From assembly GCF_900172215.1 (NCBI RefSeq), contig NZ_FWFP01000005.1, forward strand, positions 62,001 through 126,000: DNA of 64,000 bases, given 5' to 3'. Numbering within the stretch: position 1 is the first letter of the stretch; every line of letters starts with the position of its first letter. Below the pieces are notes generated by a model that did no database searches, was not told the DNA's origin, and saw only the letters and a list, made by a program, of their open reading frames with translations. This stretch comes from Ruegeria meonggei. Its GTDB lineage: Bacteria; Pseudomonadota; Alphaproteobacteria; Rhodobacterales; Rhodobacteraceae. The position numbers and the translations under genes are program-made. This document shows positions 34,487 to 43,812 of this stretch, in pieces.

Positions 34487-35794
34487 GTGACTGACCTGAC
34501 CCCGCGCGAGATTGTCTCGGAACTGGATCGTTTTATCATCGGCCAGAAGGACGCCAAACGTGCGGTGGCTGTGGCGTTGCGCAACCGCTGGCGGCGCAAG
34601 CAGCTGGCCGACGACATCCGCGATGAGGTCTATCCAAAGAACATCCTGATGATTGGCCCCACCGGTGTCGGCAAAACCGAGATCAGCCGCCGTCTAGCCA
34701 AGCTGGCCCGCGCGCCGTTCATCAAAGTCGAGGCCACCAAATTCACCGAGGTCGGTTATGTCGGGCGTGACGTGGAACAGATCGTGCGCGATCTAGCCGA
34801 TGCGGCGATCCTGCAAACCCGCGAATTTATGCGCGAGGACGTTAAAGCCAAGGCACATCAGGCTGCCGAAGACCGCGTGATCGAAGCCATTGCCGGGACG
34901 GATGCGCGCGAAGGCACGCGCGAAATGTTCCGCAAAAAGCTTAAGGCAGGCGAGTTGGACGACACCGAGATTGAGCTGGAGCTGGCCGACAGTTCAAACC
35001 CGATGCCGATGTTCGACATTCCCGGCCAGCCCGGCGGCCAAATGGGGATGATGAATCTGGGCGATATCTTCGGCAAAGCCTTTGGCGGTCGGACCGTGAA
35101 ACGCAAGATGACCATCGGCGACAGCTATGAGGCGCTGATCAGTGAAGAGGCCGACAAGCTGCTGGATGATGAAATCGTCAACCGGGTGGCGTTAGAATCG
35201 GTCGAACAGAACGGCATCGTCTTTCTGGATGAGATCGACAAGGTCTGCGCCCGCTCGGACGCGCGCGGTGGTGATGTAAGCCGTGAAGGGGTACAGCGCG
35301 ACCTGCTGCCACTGATCGAAGGTACCACCGTGTCCACCAAACACGGACCGGTCAAGACTGACCACATCCTGTTCATCGCCTCGGGCGCTTTTCACATCGC
35401 CAAACCGTCGGACCTGTTGCCAGAGCTTCAGGGTCGCCTGCCGATCCGTGTGGAACTGCGCGCCCTGACCGAAGAGGATTTCGTGCGCATCCTGACCGAA
35501 ACCGACAACGCTCTGACCCTTCAGTACACTGCGCTGATGGGAACCGAAGAGGTCACCGTCGGCTTTACCAAAGACGGCATCGCCGCATTGGCGCGCATAG
35601 CAGCGGATGTGAACCAAAGTGTCGAAAATATCGGTGCGCGGCGGCTTTACACAGTCATGGAACGCGTATTCGAAGAGCTGTCGTTCACTGCCCCCGATCA
35701 GGCGGGAACCGAAATCACGGTCGACGCGAAATTTGTAAGCGACAATCTGGGTGAGTTGACTAAATCTTCTGACCTCAGCCGTTACGTTTTGTAA
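34487..35794 (+). CDS. hslU: ATP-dependent protease ATPase subunit HslU
   Basis: AAA+ unfoldase that feeds substrates to HslV. The protein begins [19 protein letters not shown], with Walker A GPTGVGKT at residues 57-64, the insertion (I) domain at roughly 105-240, Walker [11 protein letters not shown], and the C-terminal LSRYVL that docks into HslV. The GTG at 34487 follows an AAAGGA site and gives 435 residues, usual for alphaproteobacteria; the longer ATG-led frame adds 40 residues with no family match. Confidence 0.97.
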   Translation: MTDLTPREIVSELDRFIIGQKDAKRAVAVALRNRWRRKQLADDIRDEVYPKNILMIGPTGVGKTEISRRLAKLARAPFIKVEATKFTEVGYVGRDVEQIVRDLADAAILQTREFMREDVKAKAHQAAEDRVIEAIAGTDAREGTREMFRKKLKAGELDDTEIELELADSSNPMPMFDIPGQPGGQMGMMNLGDIFGKAFGGRTVKRKMTIGDSYEALISEEADKLLDDEIVNRVALESVEQNGIVFLDEIDKVCARSDARGGDVSREGVQRDLLPLIEGTTVSTKHGPVKTDHILFIASGAFHIAKPSDLLPELQGRLPIRVELRALTEEDFVRILTETDNALTLQYTALMGTEEVTVGFTKDGIAALARIAADVNQSVENIGARRLYTVMERVFEELSFTAPDQAGTEITVDAKFVSDNLGELTKSSDLSRYVL

Positions 35795-35891
35795 CACAGC
35801 CAGCCGGTTTTTGCCGCAAATACCTCTTTGATCCGCTGGACGCGGGCCGAGAATCCGATAGCGTGAGCGCGTAACTCCCCGGGGGCCGATT

Positions 35892-36989
35892 GTGCTGCGC
35901 TACGTTTACCTGATCCTGACTGCGGTCTCACTGACTGCATGTGTTGACAGAACAATTTCTGAGACCGTGCCAACGGCCTTGAACGTAGGCTCGCCCGAAA
36001 CTGTGTACGCCACTACGACACGTGCGCGGGAACTGGATGGCTCTTATGGGTATCGCCGTGGGGACGGGCTGAAGTTTCTGGAAATGACCGTGTCCGTGCC
36101 CCCAAACCACACGCCGGGGACGCTGGATTTTTCTTATGCAAACCCGGACCCCAAGACTCAGTTTGTGATGGCTAGCGTCGACGAATTGCAGGGCCCTCAG
36201 GATCTGAAAAACAGGCTGGGCCGTGTCGAAGAGGTGTCGATTTTTGTCCATGGCTACAACACCACCCAATCGGAAACTGCATTCCGGGCAGCCCAGCTGA
36301 GCCGCGACATCGGCATTCCCGGTGCGACCATGGTGTATTCCTGGCCCAGTCAGGCCACGGGATACGGATATGCTTATGACTTGGACAGCATGTTGTTTGC
36401 CCGCGACGGGTTAGAGCAGACCGTTCGGCAGCTGAAATCCATGGGTGTGAAACGGGTGGTTATCGTCGCCCATTCGATGGGCAGCGCCCTGACGATGGAG
36501 ATGATGCGACAAGCCGAACTGCGTGAGCCCGGTTGGGCCAGCAAGAACATCGAGGGCGTCATCCTGATCTCACCGGATCTGGATGTCGATCTGTTCCGGT
36601 CGCAAATGGACAGTATCGGAACACCGCCCGACCCCTTTGTCATCATGGTTTCGCAAAAGGACAAACTGTTGGGCATCTCAGCCCGTTTGCGTGGAACGAC
36701 CAAGGGCGAACGGCTGGGCAATATCAGTTCGGCTGAACAATTGTCCGAATACAAGATCAGCATTCTGGACACGACAGCTTTTACCAAAGATGCCGAATCC
36801 TCTCATTTTATCGCGGCCACCTCTCCGGCATTGCTGGCGATCATCAATTCGGCAAGCCGCGTCGGCCGGACCTTCGGTAACGACCGGCGGGGTCTGGACG
36901 TGATCGCACCAGCAGAAGTTCGCAACCCTACCGGGGCAACTGAAATCGTTCTGACAGAAACGGGGCAGGCGCAGGTTACGGCTCCGTGA
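35892..36989 (+). CDS. Alpha/beta-hydrolase lipoprotein (DUF900 family)
   Basis: A 365-residue predicted lipoprotein: the signal peptide ends in lipobox LTAC with Cys17. The hydrolase domain has EVSIFVHGYNTTQSE (oxyanion region) and the nucleophile elbow AHSMGSALTMEM, matching the COG4782/DUF900 esterase group. A conserved His near SSHFIAA may complete the triad. GTG 35892 is the start. The next gene overlaps by 4 bases, so esterase and MFS transporter may act together, for example releasing and importing an ester-linked compound; that is inference. Confidence 0.85.
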   Translation: MLRYVYLILTAVSLTACVDRTISETVPTALNVGSPETVYATTTRARELDGSYGYRRGDGLKFLEMTVSVPPNHTPGTLDFSYANPDPKTQFVMASVDELQGPQDLKNRLGRVEEVSIFVHGYNTTQSETAFRAAQLSRDIGIPGATMVYSWPSQATGYGYAYDLDSMLFARDGLEQTVRQLKSMGVKRVVIVAHSMGSALTMEMMRQAELREPGWASKNIEGVILISPDLDVDLFRSQMDSIGTPPDPFVIMVSQKDKLLGISARLRGTTKGERLGNISSAEQLSEYKISILDTTAFTKDAESSHFIAATSPALLAIINSASRVGRTFGNDRRGLDVIAPAEVRNPTGATEIVLTETGQAQVTAP

Positions 36990-38206
36990 CGCGGTTCCGT
37001 CTGGGTCGCTATCTGCAGGATAACGCAACATGGCTAGGCGCCGGTGTCCTACTGACTTTCCTGTCCAGCTTTGGGCAGACCTTTTTCATCTCGATCTTTT
37101 CCGGTGAAATCCGCGTTGGTTTCGGGCTGAGCCATGGCGCCTGGGGCAGCCTTTATTCACTGGGCACTACCCTTGCAGCGGTCGTGATGATCTGGGCTGG
37201 TGGTCTAACCGATACATTCCGAGTACGGGTTCTGGGGCCGGTGGTCCTGATCGGATTGGCGCTTGCCGCGGTGGCGATGTCGCTTAACACGTGGCTGATC
37301 CTTTTAGCGCCAGTGATCTTCCTGCTGCGCCTGTTTGGCCAGGGGATGAGTACCCATCTGGCCCAGGTCGCCATGGCGCGCTGGTTTACCGCGACCCGCG
37401 GCAAAGCGCTTTCGATTGCAACGGCCGGCTATGCGGTGGGCGAAGCACTGCTACCTTTGATTTTCGTGGCCGCCCTGGCGTTTCTGGATTGGCGCTGGCT
37501 GTGGGTGGTAGCCGCAATAGTGACCCTGTTGGGCATCCCCGTCCTGATGCGCCTGTTGCGACAGGAACGAACACCACAAAGCCTGGCCGCCGAATACTCG
37601 GCCACCGGGATGCAGGGGCGGCATTGGACACGCAAGGACACACTGTTTCATCCACTGTTCTGGTTTATGGCTCCAGCCTTGCTTGGGCCTTCGGCCTTTA
37701 TCACCGCGTTTTTCTTTCACCAGGTGCATTTGGCCCAGGTCAAAGGCTGGCAACATATCGAACTGGTGGCCCTGTTCCCGGTTTATACCGGTGTGTCGCT
37801 GCTTTCGATGTTTGCGGCGGGTTGGGCGCTGGACAAATGGGGCACGGCGCGGATGATGCCCTATTATCAACTGCCGATGGCGGTGGGGTTTATCATCGTG
37901 TCGGTCATCAGCTCGATCGGCGGAGCGATGATCGCGATGGTCTTTCTGGGCCTAACGGTCGGGGCCAACAGCACCCTGCCCAGCGCGTTCTGGGCCGAGT
38001 TCTACGGCACCCGGCATATCGGTGCGATCAAGGCGATGGCAACGGCCGTCATGGTGCTTGGGTCCGCCATCGGCCCCGGGCTGACCGGGGTGTTGATTGA
38101 TCAGGGAGTGCCCTTGAACACCCAGTTCCTGTGGATCGGGGCGTTTTTCATTCTGGTCTGCGCGATGACCTGGGTCGGCGTCACCCGCGCGGCGCGTACG
38201 CTTTAG
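36986..38206 (+). CDS. MFS transporter (monocarboxylate/oxalate-formate-like)
   Basis: A 406-residue major facilitator with about 12 helices. It begins with a GTG in the GTGA overlap with the esterase gene. Features such as SFGQTFFISIFSGEIR, GLSHGAWGSLYSLGT and the middle RLFGQGMSTHLAQVAMARWF resemble the monocarboxylate and oxalate/formate antiporter group. The substrate is not known. It converges on the smr gene with a 4-base overlap. Confidence 0.9.
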   Translation: MTRFRLGRYLQDNATWLGAGVLLTFLSSFGQTFFISIFSGEIRVGFGLSHGAWGSLYSLGTTLAAVVMIWAGGLTDTFRVRVLGPVVLIGLALAAVAMSLNTWLILLAPVIFLLRLFGQGMSTHLAQVAMARWFTATRGKALSIATAGYAVGEALLPLIFVAALAFLDWRWLWVVAAIVTLLGIPVLMRLLRQERTPQSLAAEYSATGMQGRHWTRKDTLFHPLFWFMAPALLGPSAFITAFFFHQVHLAQVKGWQHIELVALFPVYTGVSLLSMFAAGWALDKWGTARMMPYYQLPMAVGFIIVSVISSIGGAMIAMVFLGLTVGANSTLPSAFWAEFYGTRHIGAIKAMATAVMVLGSAIGPGLTGVLIDQGVPLNTQFLWIGAFFILVCAMTWVGVTRAARTL

Positions 38207-38790
38207 CGATTGCGCCGCAAATAGACGTAAAACGCACCATCCCCGCCATGGCTGATATGGGCCGGTGTGACTTGCAGCACCGCCTGCGCCAAAGGCTGCA
38301 GCGACAGCCATTGCGGCACATGATTGCGCAACACCCCGCGCGGTGTAGGAATGGGCCCGGGCTCGTCCCTGTCCTTGCCCTTGCCAGTGACCACCAAAAC
38401 CAGACGCTTGCCCGAGGCCTGCGCCGTCAACACAAACCGGATCAGCGCCGGATGTGCCGTATCAACGCGCATGCCGTGCAGATCCAGCTTGCCTTCGGGC
38501 TTTAGCTTGCCGCGTTTCATCCGGCCAAAGGCCTTGGTGTCCATCTGCACCGGTTTGGCGCGCAGACCATCGGATACAGATGGTTTCAGCGCCATGTACG
38601 TGGGTTTAGGAACCGCGCTCTGACCAAGCTCGAACCCTTCGATCCGGGGTTTCGGTGCTTTCGAGGGCTTGGGCTTGGGCAGTGTTGTGGGATGCACCGA
38701 CTCGGGCAGCTCGGGATGCAGGCGTTCGGCTTGCTGGGTGACCTTGCGCCACAGGTCGATCTCTTCGGCTGTCAGTTTGCGGCGAGGCAT
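38203..38790 (-). CDS. Smr domain protein
   Basis: A 195-residue protein with a basic Pro/Lys-rich N-terminal half and a C-terminal Smr (small MutS-related) domain. The LDLHGMRVDTAHPAL and LVVTGKGKDR motifs are the conserved DLHG and TGKG signatures. Stand-alone Smr proteins are nucleases or RNA/DNA-binding proteins. It starts one base after mltA's stop region (they share position 38790) and is last in the minus-strand timA-mltA-smr group. Confidence 0.92.
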   Translation of the reverse strand: MPRRKLTAEEIDLWRKVTQQAERLHPELPESVHPTTLPKPKPSKAPKPRIEGFELGQSAVPKPTYMALKPSVSDGLRAKPVQMDTKAFGRMKRGKLKPEGKLDLHGMRVDTAHPALIRFVLTAQASGKRLVLVVTGKGKDRDEPGPIPTPRGVLRNHVPQWLSLQPLAQAVLQVTPAHISHGGDGAFYVYLRRNR

Positions 38791-39830
38791 TAGAATTCAT
38801 CCGGTGTCATGGCATAGGCCCGCTGGATCGGCAGCAGAACCACCATACGTCCCGGGTCCTTCAACCGCCCGGCCTCTTGACCGGCCGCGTCCCCGGTACC
38901 AAAAAAAATATCCGCCCGCTGTGCGCCTTTGATCGCCGATCCGGTATCCTGTGCAATCATCAATCGTCGCAAAGGGGTCTTGCCATCCTTTTCGACCCAG
39001 ACAGGCGCCCCCAGCGGCGTATAGACCGGATCTGCAGCAATGCTGCGCATGGTGGTGACCGACCGGTTCATCGCACCCAACGGGCCAAACTCGGGTGCCA
39101 CGCGCGTCACCTCGCGGAAGAATACATATGAGGGGTTGTGAAACAGCAACTCGGCGCCGGCCTCTGGGTTTTTGCGCACCCATGCGCGGATCATCTGGGC
39201 ACTAACCTGATGCGCACCCAGCGCACCCTTGCGGACCAGTTCCGTTCCGATCGAACGGTAGGGGTGCCCGTTTGCACCGCCATAGCCGACCCGCAACGCG
39301 CCGCCATCTGGCAGACGGATACGGCCCGAGCCCTGAATCTGCAGAAAGAACAGCTCAACCGGGTCATCGACCCAGGCAATCTCAAGCCCGCGTCCCTGCA
39401 TGGCATCACCGGACAGAATCTCGCGGCGGCTTAACCAGGGGTTGGCGGCGCGCGCCTCGGGCGGCATTTTGTAGATCGGGTATCTAAACCGGTCGGACCG
39501 GGTTCTTGACCCGTCCAGCTCGGGCTCAAAATACCCGGTGAACAGGGCGTCCTTTCCGTCTTCGACCAAAACCGGGCGAAAGAACAGCTCAAAGAAAGCC
39601 TGCGCGGCAGCGGCGTCATAGGTGCGCGCCACACCGCACAAAGCACGCCAGTCCGGATCACCCAAATCGCCGCAGGTGTTCAGAAAAACCGAAAGGGCCG
39701 CCCCGTGATCATCGGCGGCCCAGCCCTCAAGCTCATCGAACGACAGGATCGAGCGTGTCGCTTCAGCTCCGGCGGCGCTGGCGGTGGTCATGGCGGCCAC
39801 CAGGAAAAGCGACCGGAGTGCAGCAATCAT
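38790..39830 (-). CDS. mltA: Membrane-bound lytic murein transglycosylase A
   Basis: Cleaves the glycan strands of peptidoglycan, leaving 1,6-anhydroMurNAc ends. A signal peptide occupies about residues 1-22. The MltA domain shows LFTGYFEPELDGS, the LQIQGSGRIRLPDG motif and the 3D domain with LMIAQDTGSAIKGAQRADIFFG, quoted in part, containing the catalytic Asp. No lipobox cysteine is seen, so it may be periplasmic rather than lipid-anchored. It overlaps timA by 4 bases. Its products can feed the AmgK-MurU recycling pair elsewhere in this window. Confidence 0.95.
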   Translation of the reverse strand: MIAALRSLFLVAAMTTASAAGAEATRSILSFDELEGWAADDHGAALSVFLNTCGDLGDPDWRALCGVARTYDAAAAQAFFELFFRPVLVEDGKDALFTGYFEPELDGSRTRSDRFRYPIYKMPPEARAANPWLSRREILSGDAMQGRGLEIAWVDDPVELFFLQIQGSGRIRLPDGGALRVGYGGANGHPYRSIGTELVRKGALGAHQVSAQMIRAWVRKNPEAGAELLFHNPSYVFFREVTRVAPEFGPLGAMNRSVTTMRSIAADPVYTPLGAPVWVEKDGKTPLRRLMIAQDTGSAIKGAQRADIFFGTGDAAGQEAGRLKDPGRMVVLLPIQRAYAMTPDEF

Positions 39831-40486
39831 GCGTCCGTGGCGACAAGCAGCCAGTTCGGATCATCCGCGCCCATGACGCGGGCAAAGGTCCAACTGTCCT
39901 TTTGGCGTTTGACGGTATTGGGGCTACCTTCGATGATGTCGCCACCACGATCACGCACGACCGAAGTCAGCTCGCCGACAAACCGCATGGTGATCTCAGC
40001 CTCATTGGTGTCTTTGTCAAATCGGGCATTCGCCAGTGTTGTCTCACGCACACCGACAAATTCGGCTTCGATGGTCAGACCTTTGTCTTCCCGATCCGCA
40101 ACAACGGAAACGAAAGTGTCAAACACCTCTTCGGACAAAAAGGGCTGAATCTCGTCCAGGTTTCCCTTTTCGAACCCCATAACGATCATCTCATAGGCGC
40201 CGCGTGCGCCCTGCACGAACTCGGTTACAGAAAAGGCGGGTTCAACCCGCTTCATCGCAGCCAACGTTTGTGCTTGTTCGCTGTCTTCAGCGACATGGTC
40301 GGTGATGTCGTGATCCGGGCCGCCATCGATCACTTCAAACTCCCGGCGCGCGCTCTGAGAGTCGGGCTGCTGTTGCACAGGTGGCTTTTCAAAACCTTCA
40401 CGTGTGCCCAGCACGCTTTTCAAGCGTAAGATCAGGAAAACGGCAATTCCGGCCAGGACCAGCAACTGGATCATCGGTTCGTTCAT
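39827..40486 (-). CDS. timA: Tim44/TimA family adaptor protein
   Basis: A 219-residue protein with an N-terminal membrane helix (about residues 5-22) and a C-terminal Tim44-like domain (about 80-215), including FVQGARGAYEMIV and the DSWTFARVMGADDPNWLLVATDA end, shortened here. TimA is the alphaproteobacterial relative of mitochondrial Tim44. Its gene lies beside fxsA and secB, a conserved arrangement that hints at a role in protein export. First gene of the timA-mltA-smr operon, divergent from fxsA. Confidence 0.9.
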   Translation of the reverse strand: MNEPMIQLLVLAGIAVFLILRLKSVLGTREGFEKPPVQQQPDSQSARREFEVIDGGPDHDITDHVAEDSEQAQTLAAMKRVEPAFSVTEFVQGARGAYEMIVMGFEKGNLDEIQPFLSEEVFDTFVSVVADREDKGLTIEAEFVGVRETTLANARFDKDTNEAEITMRFVGELTSVVRDRGGDIIEGSPNTVKRQKDSWTFARVMGADDPNWLLVATDA

Positions 40487-40593
40487 TTCATCCTCTTTTC
40501 AGACTGCGACTTTGTATACGCAGCCTCATGCCACTATGTAGGTTACAGTTCGTGGCAAGTCCACCGCCCGACCTCTGGTAAAGGATAACGCAA

Positions 40594-41094
40594 ATGTATC
40601 TGTTCTTGGCATTTTTGTTGGTTCCGATCATCGAGATCGCCCTATTCATACAGGTTGGCGGTCTGATCGGCCTTTGGCCAACGCTTGCTATTGTGGTTTT
40701 GACAGCCATTTTGGGCACCGCTCTGGTCAGGACACAAGGTCGCATGGCACTGGCCAACCTGCAGCGATCCTTTGCCGAGCTGGATGACCCAACCGAACCG
40801 CTGGCACATGGCGCGATGATCCTGTTGTCGGGTGTTTTATTGCTGACGCCGGGGTTTTTCACCGACGCCGTTGGCTTTGCGCTGCTTATACCGGGCATAC
40901 GAGTGGCGATGTTTCACTATCTCAAGTCAAAGGCCACCATCACGCATTTCCAGATGGGCACGGGTTCACAAAACCACACCGGACCTGCTTCGTTTGATCA
41001 AGATGACGTAATCGACGGCGAATTCACCGAGGTTCGCTCCCGCAAGACGTCGTCAAAGCCATCGAAATGGGTCGAAGGACCGCACCAGCATTGA
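40594..41094 (+). CDS. fxsA: FxsA family membrane protein
   Basis: A 166-residue protein with about three membrane helices in its first 115 residues and a hydrophilic C-terminal tail. It begins LFLAFLLVPIIEIALFIQVG and contains ILLSGVLLLTPGFFTDAVGF, both characteristic of FxsA. The E. coli member relieves phage T7 exclusion by F plasmids when overproduced; the native role is unclear. It is divergent from timA and 54 bases upstream of secB on the same strand. Confidence 0.92.
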   Translation: MYLFLAFLLVPIIEIALFIQVGGLIGLWPTLAIVVLTAILGTALVRTQGRMALANLQRSFAELDDPTEPLAHGAMILLSGVLLLTPGFFTDAVGFALLIPGIRVAMFHYLKSKATITHFQMGTGSQNHTGPASFDQDDVIDGEFTEVRSRKTSSKPSKWVEGPHQH

Positions 41095-41148
41095 GGTGCA
41101 GCGCCCAACTTGTTAAGCAGTGGCGAATTTCATTTTCGGAGTAGATCC

Positions 41149-41646
41149 ATGGCTGACGAAAGCCCTGCAGAAAACACCGCGGCCCAGGCCGCCCCGCAAA
41201 TTCAGATGCGCGTTCTGGGACAATTCATTCGCGACCTGTCTTTTGAAAACGTAATGGCACAAAAAGGCGTGTCCGGCGACGTTCAGCCTGAAATCGCTGT
41301 GCAGGTTAATCTGGACGCGAAAAAGCGCCCGACCGAGCATCAGTATGAAGTTTCGGTCAAGCTGAACCTCAAATCCAAGGCCAAAGGTCTGGAAGACATC
41401 CTGTTCCTGTGCGAGCTGGACTATTGCGGCCTGTTCCACATCGAAGGTGTGGCCGAGGATCAGCTGCACCCGTTCCTGATGATCGAAAGCCCGCGTATGC
41501 TGTTCCCGTTCCTGCGCCGGATCGTCAGCGACATCACCCGCGACGGTGGCTATCCGCCGGTCAACCTAGACAATATCGACTTTGTGGCCCTGTATCGCAA
41601 CGAGCTGATGCGCCGCCAGGCTGAAACTCAGAAAACCGACGCCTGA
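41149..41646 (+). CDS. secB: Protein-export chaperone SecB
   Basis: Tetrameric cytoplasmic chaperone that delivers unfolded precursors to SecA. The 165-residue product has QIQMRVLGQFIRDLSFE, VSVKLNLKSKAKG and the C-terminal half IESPRMLFPFLRRIVSDITRDGGYPPV, all diagnostic and quoted in parts. ATG 41149 follows a CGGAG site; the longer frame has no family support. It converges on dnaQ with a strong hairpin between. Confidence 0.97.
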   Translation: MADESPAENTAAQAAPQIQMRVLGQFIRDLSFENVMAQKGVSGDVQPEIAVQVNLDAKKRPTEHQYEVSVKLNLKSKAKGLEDILFLCELDYCGLFHIEGVAEDQLHPFLMIESPRMLFPFLRRIVSDITRDGGYPPVNLDNIDFVALYRNELMRRQAETQKTDA

Positions 41647-41653
41647 TCGGTCT

Positions 41654-41686
41654 GACCCGCGCCGAGGAATGCCTCAGGCGCGGGTC
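41654..41686. terminator. Long hairpin between convergent secB and dnaQ
   Basis: GACCCGCGCC pairs with GGCGCGGGTC, with GAGG/CCTC continuing inside and a single unpaired base: about 14 base pairs around a 4-base loop. It overlaps the dnaQ stop. There is no clear T-tract, so it may act as a bidirectional mRNA-end structure rather than a classical terminator. Confidence 0.6.
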
Positions 41687-42396
41687 CACAGGGCGTTTTC
41701 GCCCAGTTTTTCCACAAATGCCTCATGGGCCGCCCGTTCTTCGTCAGTGACCTTGGACGGCAGGGGCGTGGCGCGCGTCGTTGGGCGCCAATCGTCTCCA
41801 CCTCCGGATCCGGATGAGGCAGATGTCGACAGGCCAAAGTCAGGCTGCCGACCGCCGATCAGCTCAAGATATACCTCGGCCAGAATCTCAGAGTCCAACA
41901 AAGCTCCGTGCAGAACCCGGTTCGAGTTGTCGATATTGAACCGCCGGCACAGCGCGTCCAACGACGCGGGCGAGCCCGGAAACCGTTTGCGTGCAATGGC
42001 CAGTGTGTCCAGCGCCTGATCCATCGGAAGCGGCGGGAGGCCCATCCAGCCCAGTTCGGCATTAAGGAATTTCATGTCGAAAGATGCGTTATGGATCACC
42101 AGTTTTGCGTCCCCTACGAAATCCCGGAACTCCTGGCCAACCTTGGCAAAGACCGGCTTATCCCGCAGCGTGACCTGACCTTTTTCCACCGAGCGCGGGG
42201 GCTCCAACAGGTCGGGGCCGATACCGTGCACGCCAAACGCCTCTTCGGGCATCGAACGTTCGGGATTGATATAGACGTGATAGGTTTCGCCGGTGGCCAC
42301 ATGGTTCCACAGCTCGACCGCACCAATTTCAACAATCCGGTCGCCGCTTTCGGGATCGAACCCTGTGGTTTCGGTATCGAGTACAATTTCACGCAT
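41674..42396 (-). CDS. dnaQ: DNA polymerase III epsilon subunit (3'-5' proofreading exonuclease)
   Basis: The 240-residue protein starts MREIVLDTETTGFDP, where Asp and Glu of DTE bind the metals (ExoI motif). HNASFDMKFLNAEL is the ExoII motif, and HGALLDSEILAEVYLELIGG is ExoIII, with its catalytic His and Asp. A C-terminal tail (about residues 185-240) would contact the polymerase subunit. It overlaps coaE by 8 bases in the minus-strand run maf-aroE-coaE-dnaQ. Confidence 0.97.
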   Translation of the reverse strand: MREIVLDTETTGFDPESGDRIVEIGAVELWNHVATGETYHVYINPERSMPEEAFGVHGIGPDLLEPPRSVEKGQVTLRDKPVFAKVGQEFRDFVGDAKLVIHNASFDMKFLNAELGWMGLPPLPMDQALDTLAIARKRFPGSPASLDALCRRFNIDNSNRVLHGALLDSEILAEVYLELIGGRQPDFGLSTSASSGSGGGDDWRPTTRATPLPSKVTDEERAAHEAFVEKLGENALWTRA

Positions 42397-42982
42397 CAGC
42401 CATCCCTGCCCGTATCTGCCTGACCACATCCTGCACCTGAGCGCGCGCGTGGTCCAGCGTGTCGGTGACAATCACATAATTCGACCGTTCGCATTTTTCG
42501 TCATTCGGCATCTGTTTAGCGCGAATGTGATCAAACTGGGCTTCAGTCATCGTGCCGCGGTCCATCACGCGGCGCATTTGCTCTTCGGCGGAAACTGAAA
42601 CGCAGGCCACCGCATCCATTGTCGCATCACCCCCGGTTTCAAACAGCAGGGGGATGTCAAACACTAGAATATCCGCCATGGCAGCTTCGCGGAACGCGGC
42701 CCTGTCCGCAGCGACCAGAGGATGAACGATACCTTCGATCACTTTCAACGCGTCAGGATCAGTCGAAATGATCTGTTTCAGCGCTTCGCGGCTGACCTTC
42801 CCGTCCTGTACCGCCTTAGGAAAGGCCGAACGCATCAGGTCAACGGCGGCACCGCCCACAGAATAAAGCCGATGCACTGCCGCATCCGCATCCCAAAGTG
42901 CGCAGCCTTCGTCCACGAACATCTGCGCCGTTGTGCTTTTGCCCATCCCGATTGAGCCTGTCAGTCCAAGCGCAAAGCTCAT
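42389..42982 (-). CDS. coaE: Dephospho-CoA kinase
   Basis: Last step of CoA synthesis, phosphorylating the ribose 3'-OH of dephospho-CoA. The 197-residue product has P-loop LTGSIGMGKSTTAQMF near its start, DADAAVHRLY, HPLVAADRAAFRE and DIPLLFETGGD. It overlaps aroE by 4 bases upstream and dnaQ downstream. Confidence 0.97.
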   Translation of the reverse strand: MSFALGLTGSIGMGKSTTAQMFVDEGCALWDADAAVHRLYSVGGAAVDLMRSAFPKAVQDGKVSREALKQIISTDPDALKVIEGIVHPLVAADRAAFREAAMADILVFDIPLLFETGGDATMDAVACVSVSAEEQMRRVMDRGTMTEAQFDHIRAKQMPNDEKCERSNYVIVTDTLDHARAQVQDVVRQIRAGMADA

Positions 42983-43812
42983 CCCAACACGGCCGCGCGC
43001 AGATCGGGGGTCACTTCGGGTTTGACGCCGAACCAGCGCTCAAACCCCGGAACTGCCTGATGCAGCAGCATTCCAAGGCCGTCAACCGTGGTGCATCCGG
43101 CCTCTTCGGCGTGTTGCAAAAGGTTTGTTTTCAACGGGGTATAAACCAGATCAGTCACCACCGCGCCGGGTTGCAACCCATCCAACGGCACCCGCAACTC
43201 AGGCTGGCCCTGCATCCCAAGCGAAGAGCTGTTGACCACAAGTTCGGCGTTTTCGATGACATTGCCGGCCTTGACCCAATCAACCACAGTGATGCGCGGG
43301 CCAAATTCGTCTTTCAGTTGCTCTGCCCGGGCACGGGTGCGGTTTGTCAGCACAATTTCGGGCACTCCGGCCTGTGCCAAAGCCTGCAGAACCGCGCGGG
43401 CCGCCCCCCCAGCCCCAAAAACCACCGCCGGACCATCAGCAGGAATCCAATCCGGCGCGCCGCTGCGCAGGTTTTGCATGAACCCATAGCCATCGGTATT
43501 GTCCGCGTGAATCGACCCGTCATCCTGAAACACCAACGTGTTCGCCGCCCCGATCAAAGCCGCTCGATCCGAGACGTGATCAGCCAGACGCAACGCCGCC
43601 TCTTTATGCGGGACGGTCACATTGGTGCCGGCAAACCCGGCTTTGGGCAAAGTCCGCAATACGGTCTCTAGATCCTCGGGCGCTACATTCATCGGCACGT
43701 AATGCCCGGCCAAACCATAGGCTTTCAACCAATGCCCATGCAGCTGAGGCGACTTTGAATGCGCAATCGGGTGTCCGATCACCCCAGCCAACGGGATACG
43801 CTTGTTCGTCAT
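42979..43812 (-). CDS. aroE: Shikimate dehydrogenase
   Basis: Reduces 3-dehydroshikimate to shikimate with NADPH. The 277-residue protein has GVIGHPIAHSKSPQLHG, the substrate lysine in TVPHKEAAL, NTDGYGF, and the nucleotide loop VFGAGGAARAVLQAL. It starts in a 4-base overlap with maf and ends in one with coaE. Confidence 0.97.
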   Translation of the reverse strand: MTNKRIPLAGVIGHPIAHSKSPQLHGHWLKAYGLAGHYVPMNVAPEDLETVLRTLPKAGFAGTNVTVPHKEAALRLADHVSDRAALIGAANTLVFQDDGSIHADNTDGYGFMQNLRSGAPDWIPADGPAVVFGAGGAARAVLQALAQAGVPEIVLTNRTRARAEQLKDEFGPRITVVDWVKAGNVIENAELVVNSSSLGMQGQPELRVPLDGLQPGAVVTDLVYTPLKTNLLQHAEEAGCTTVDGLGMLLHQAVPGFERWFGVKPEVTPDLRAAVLG

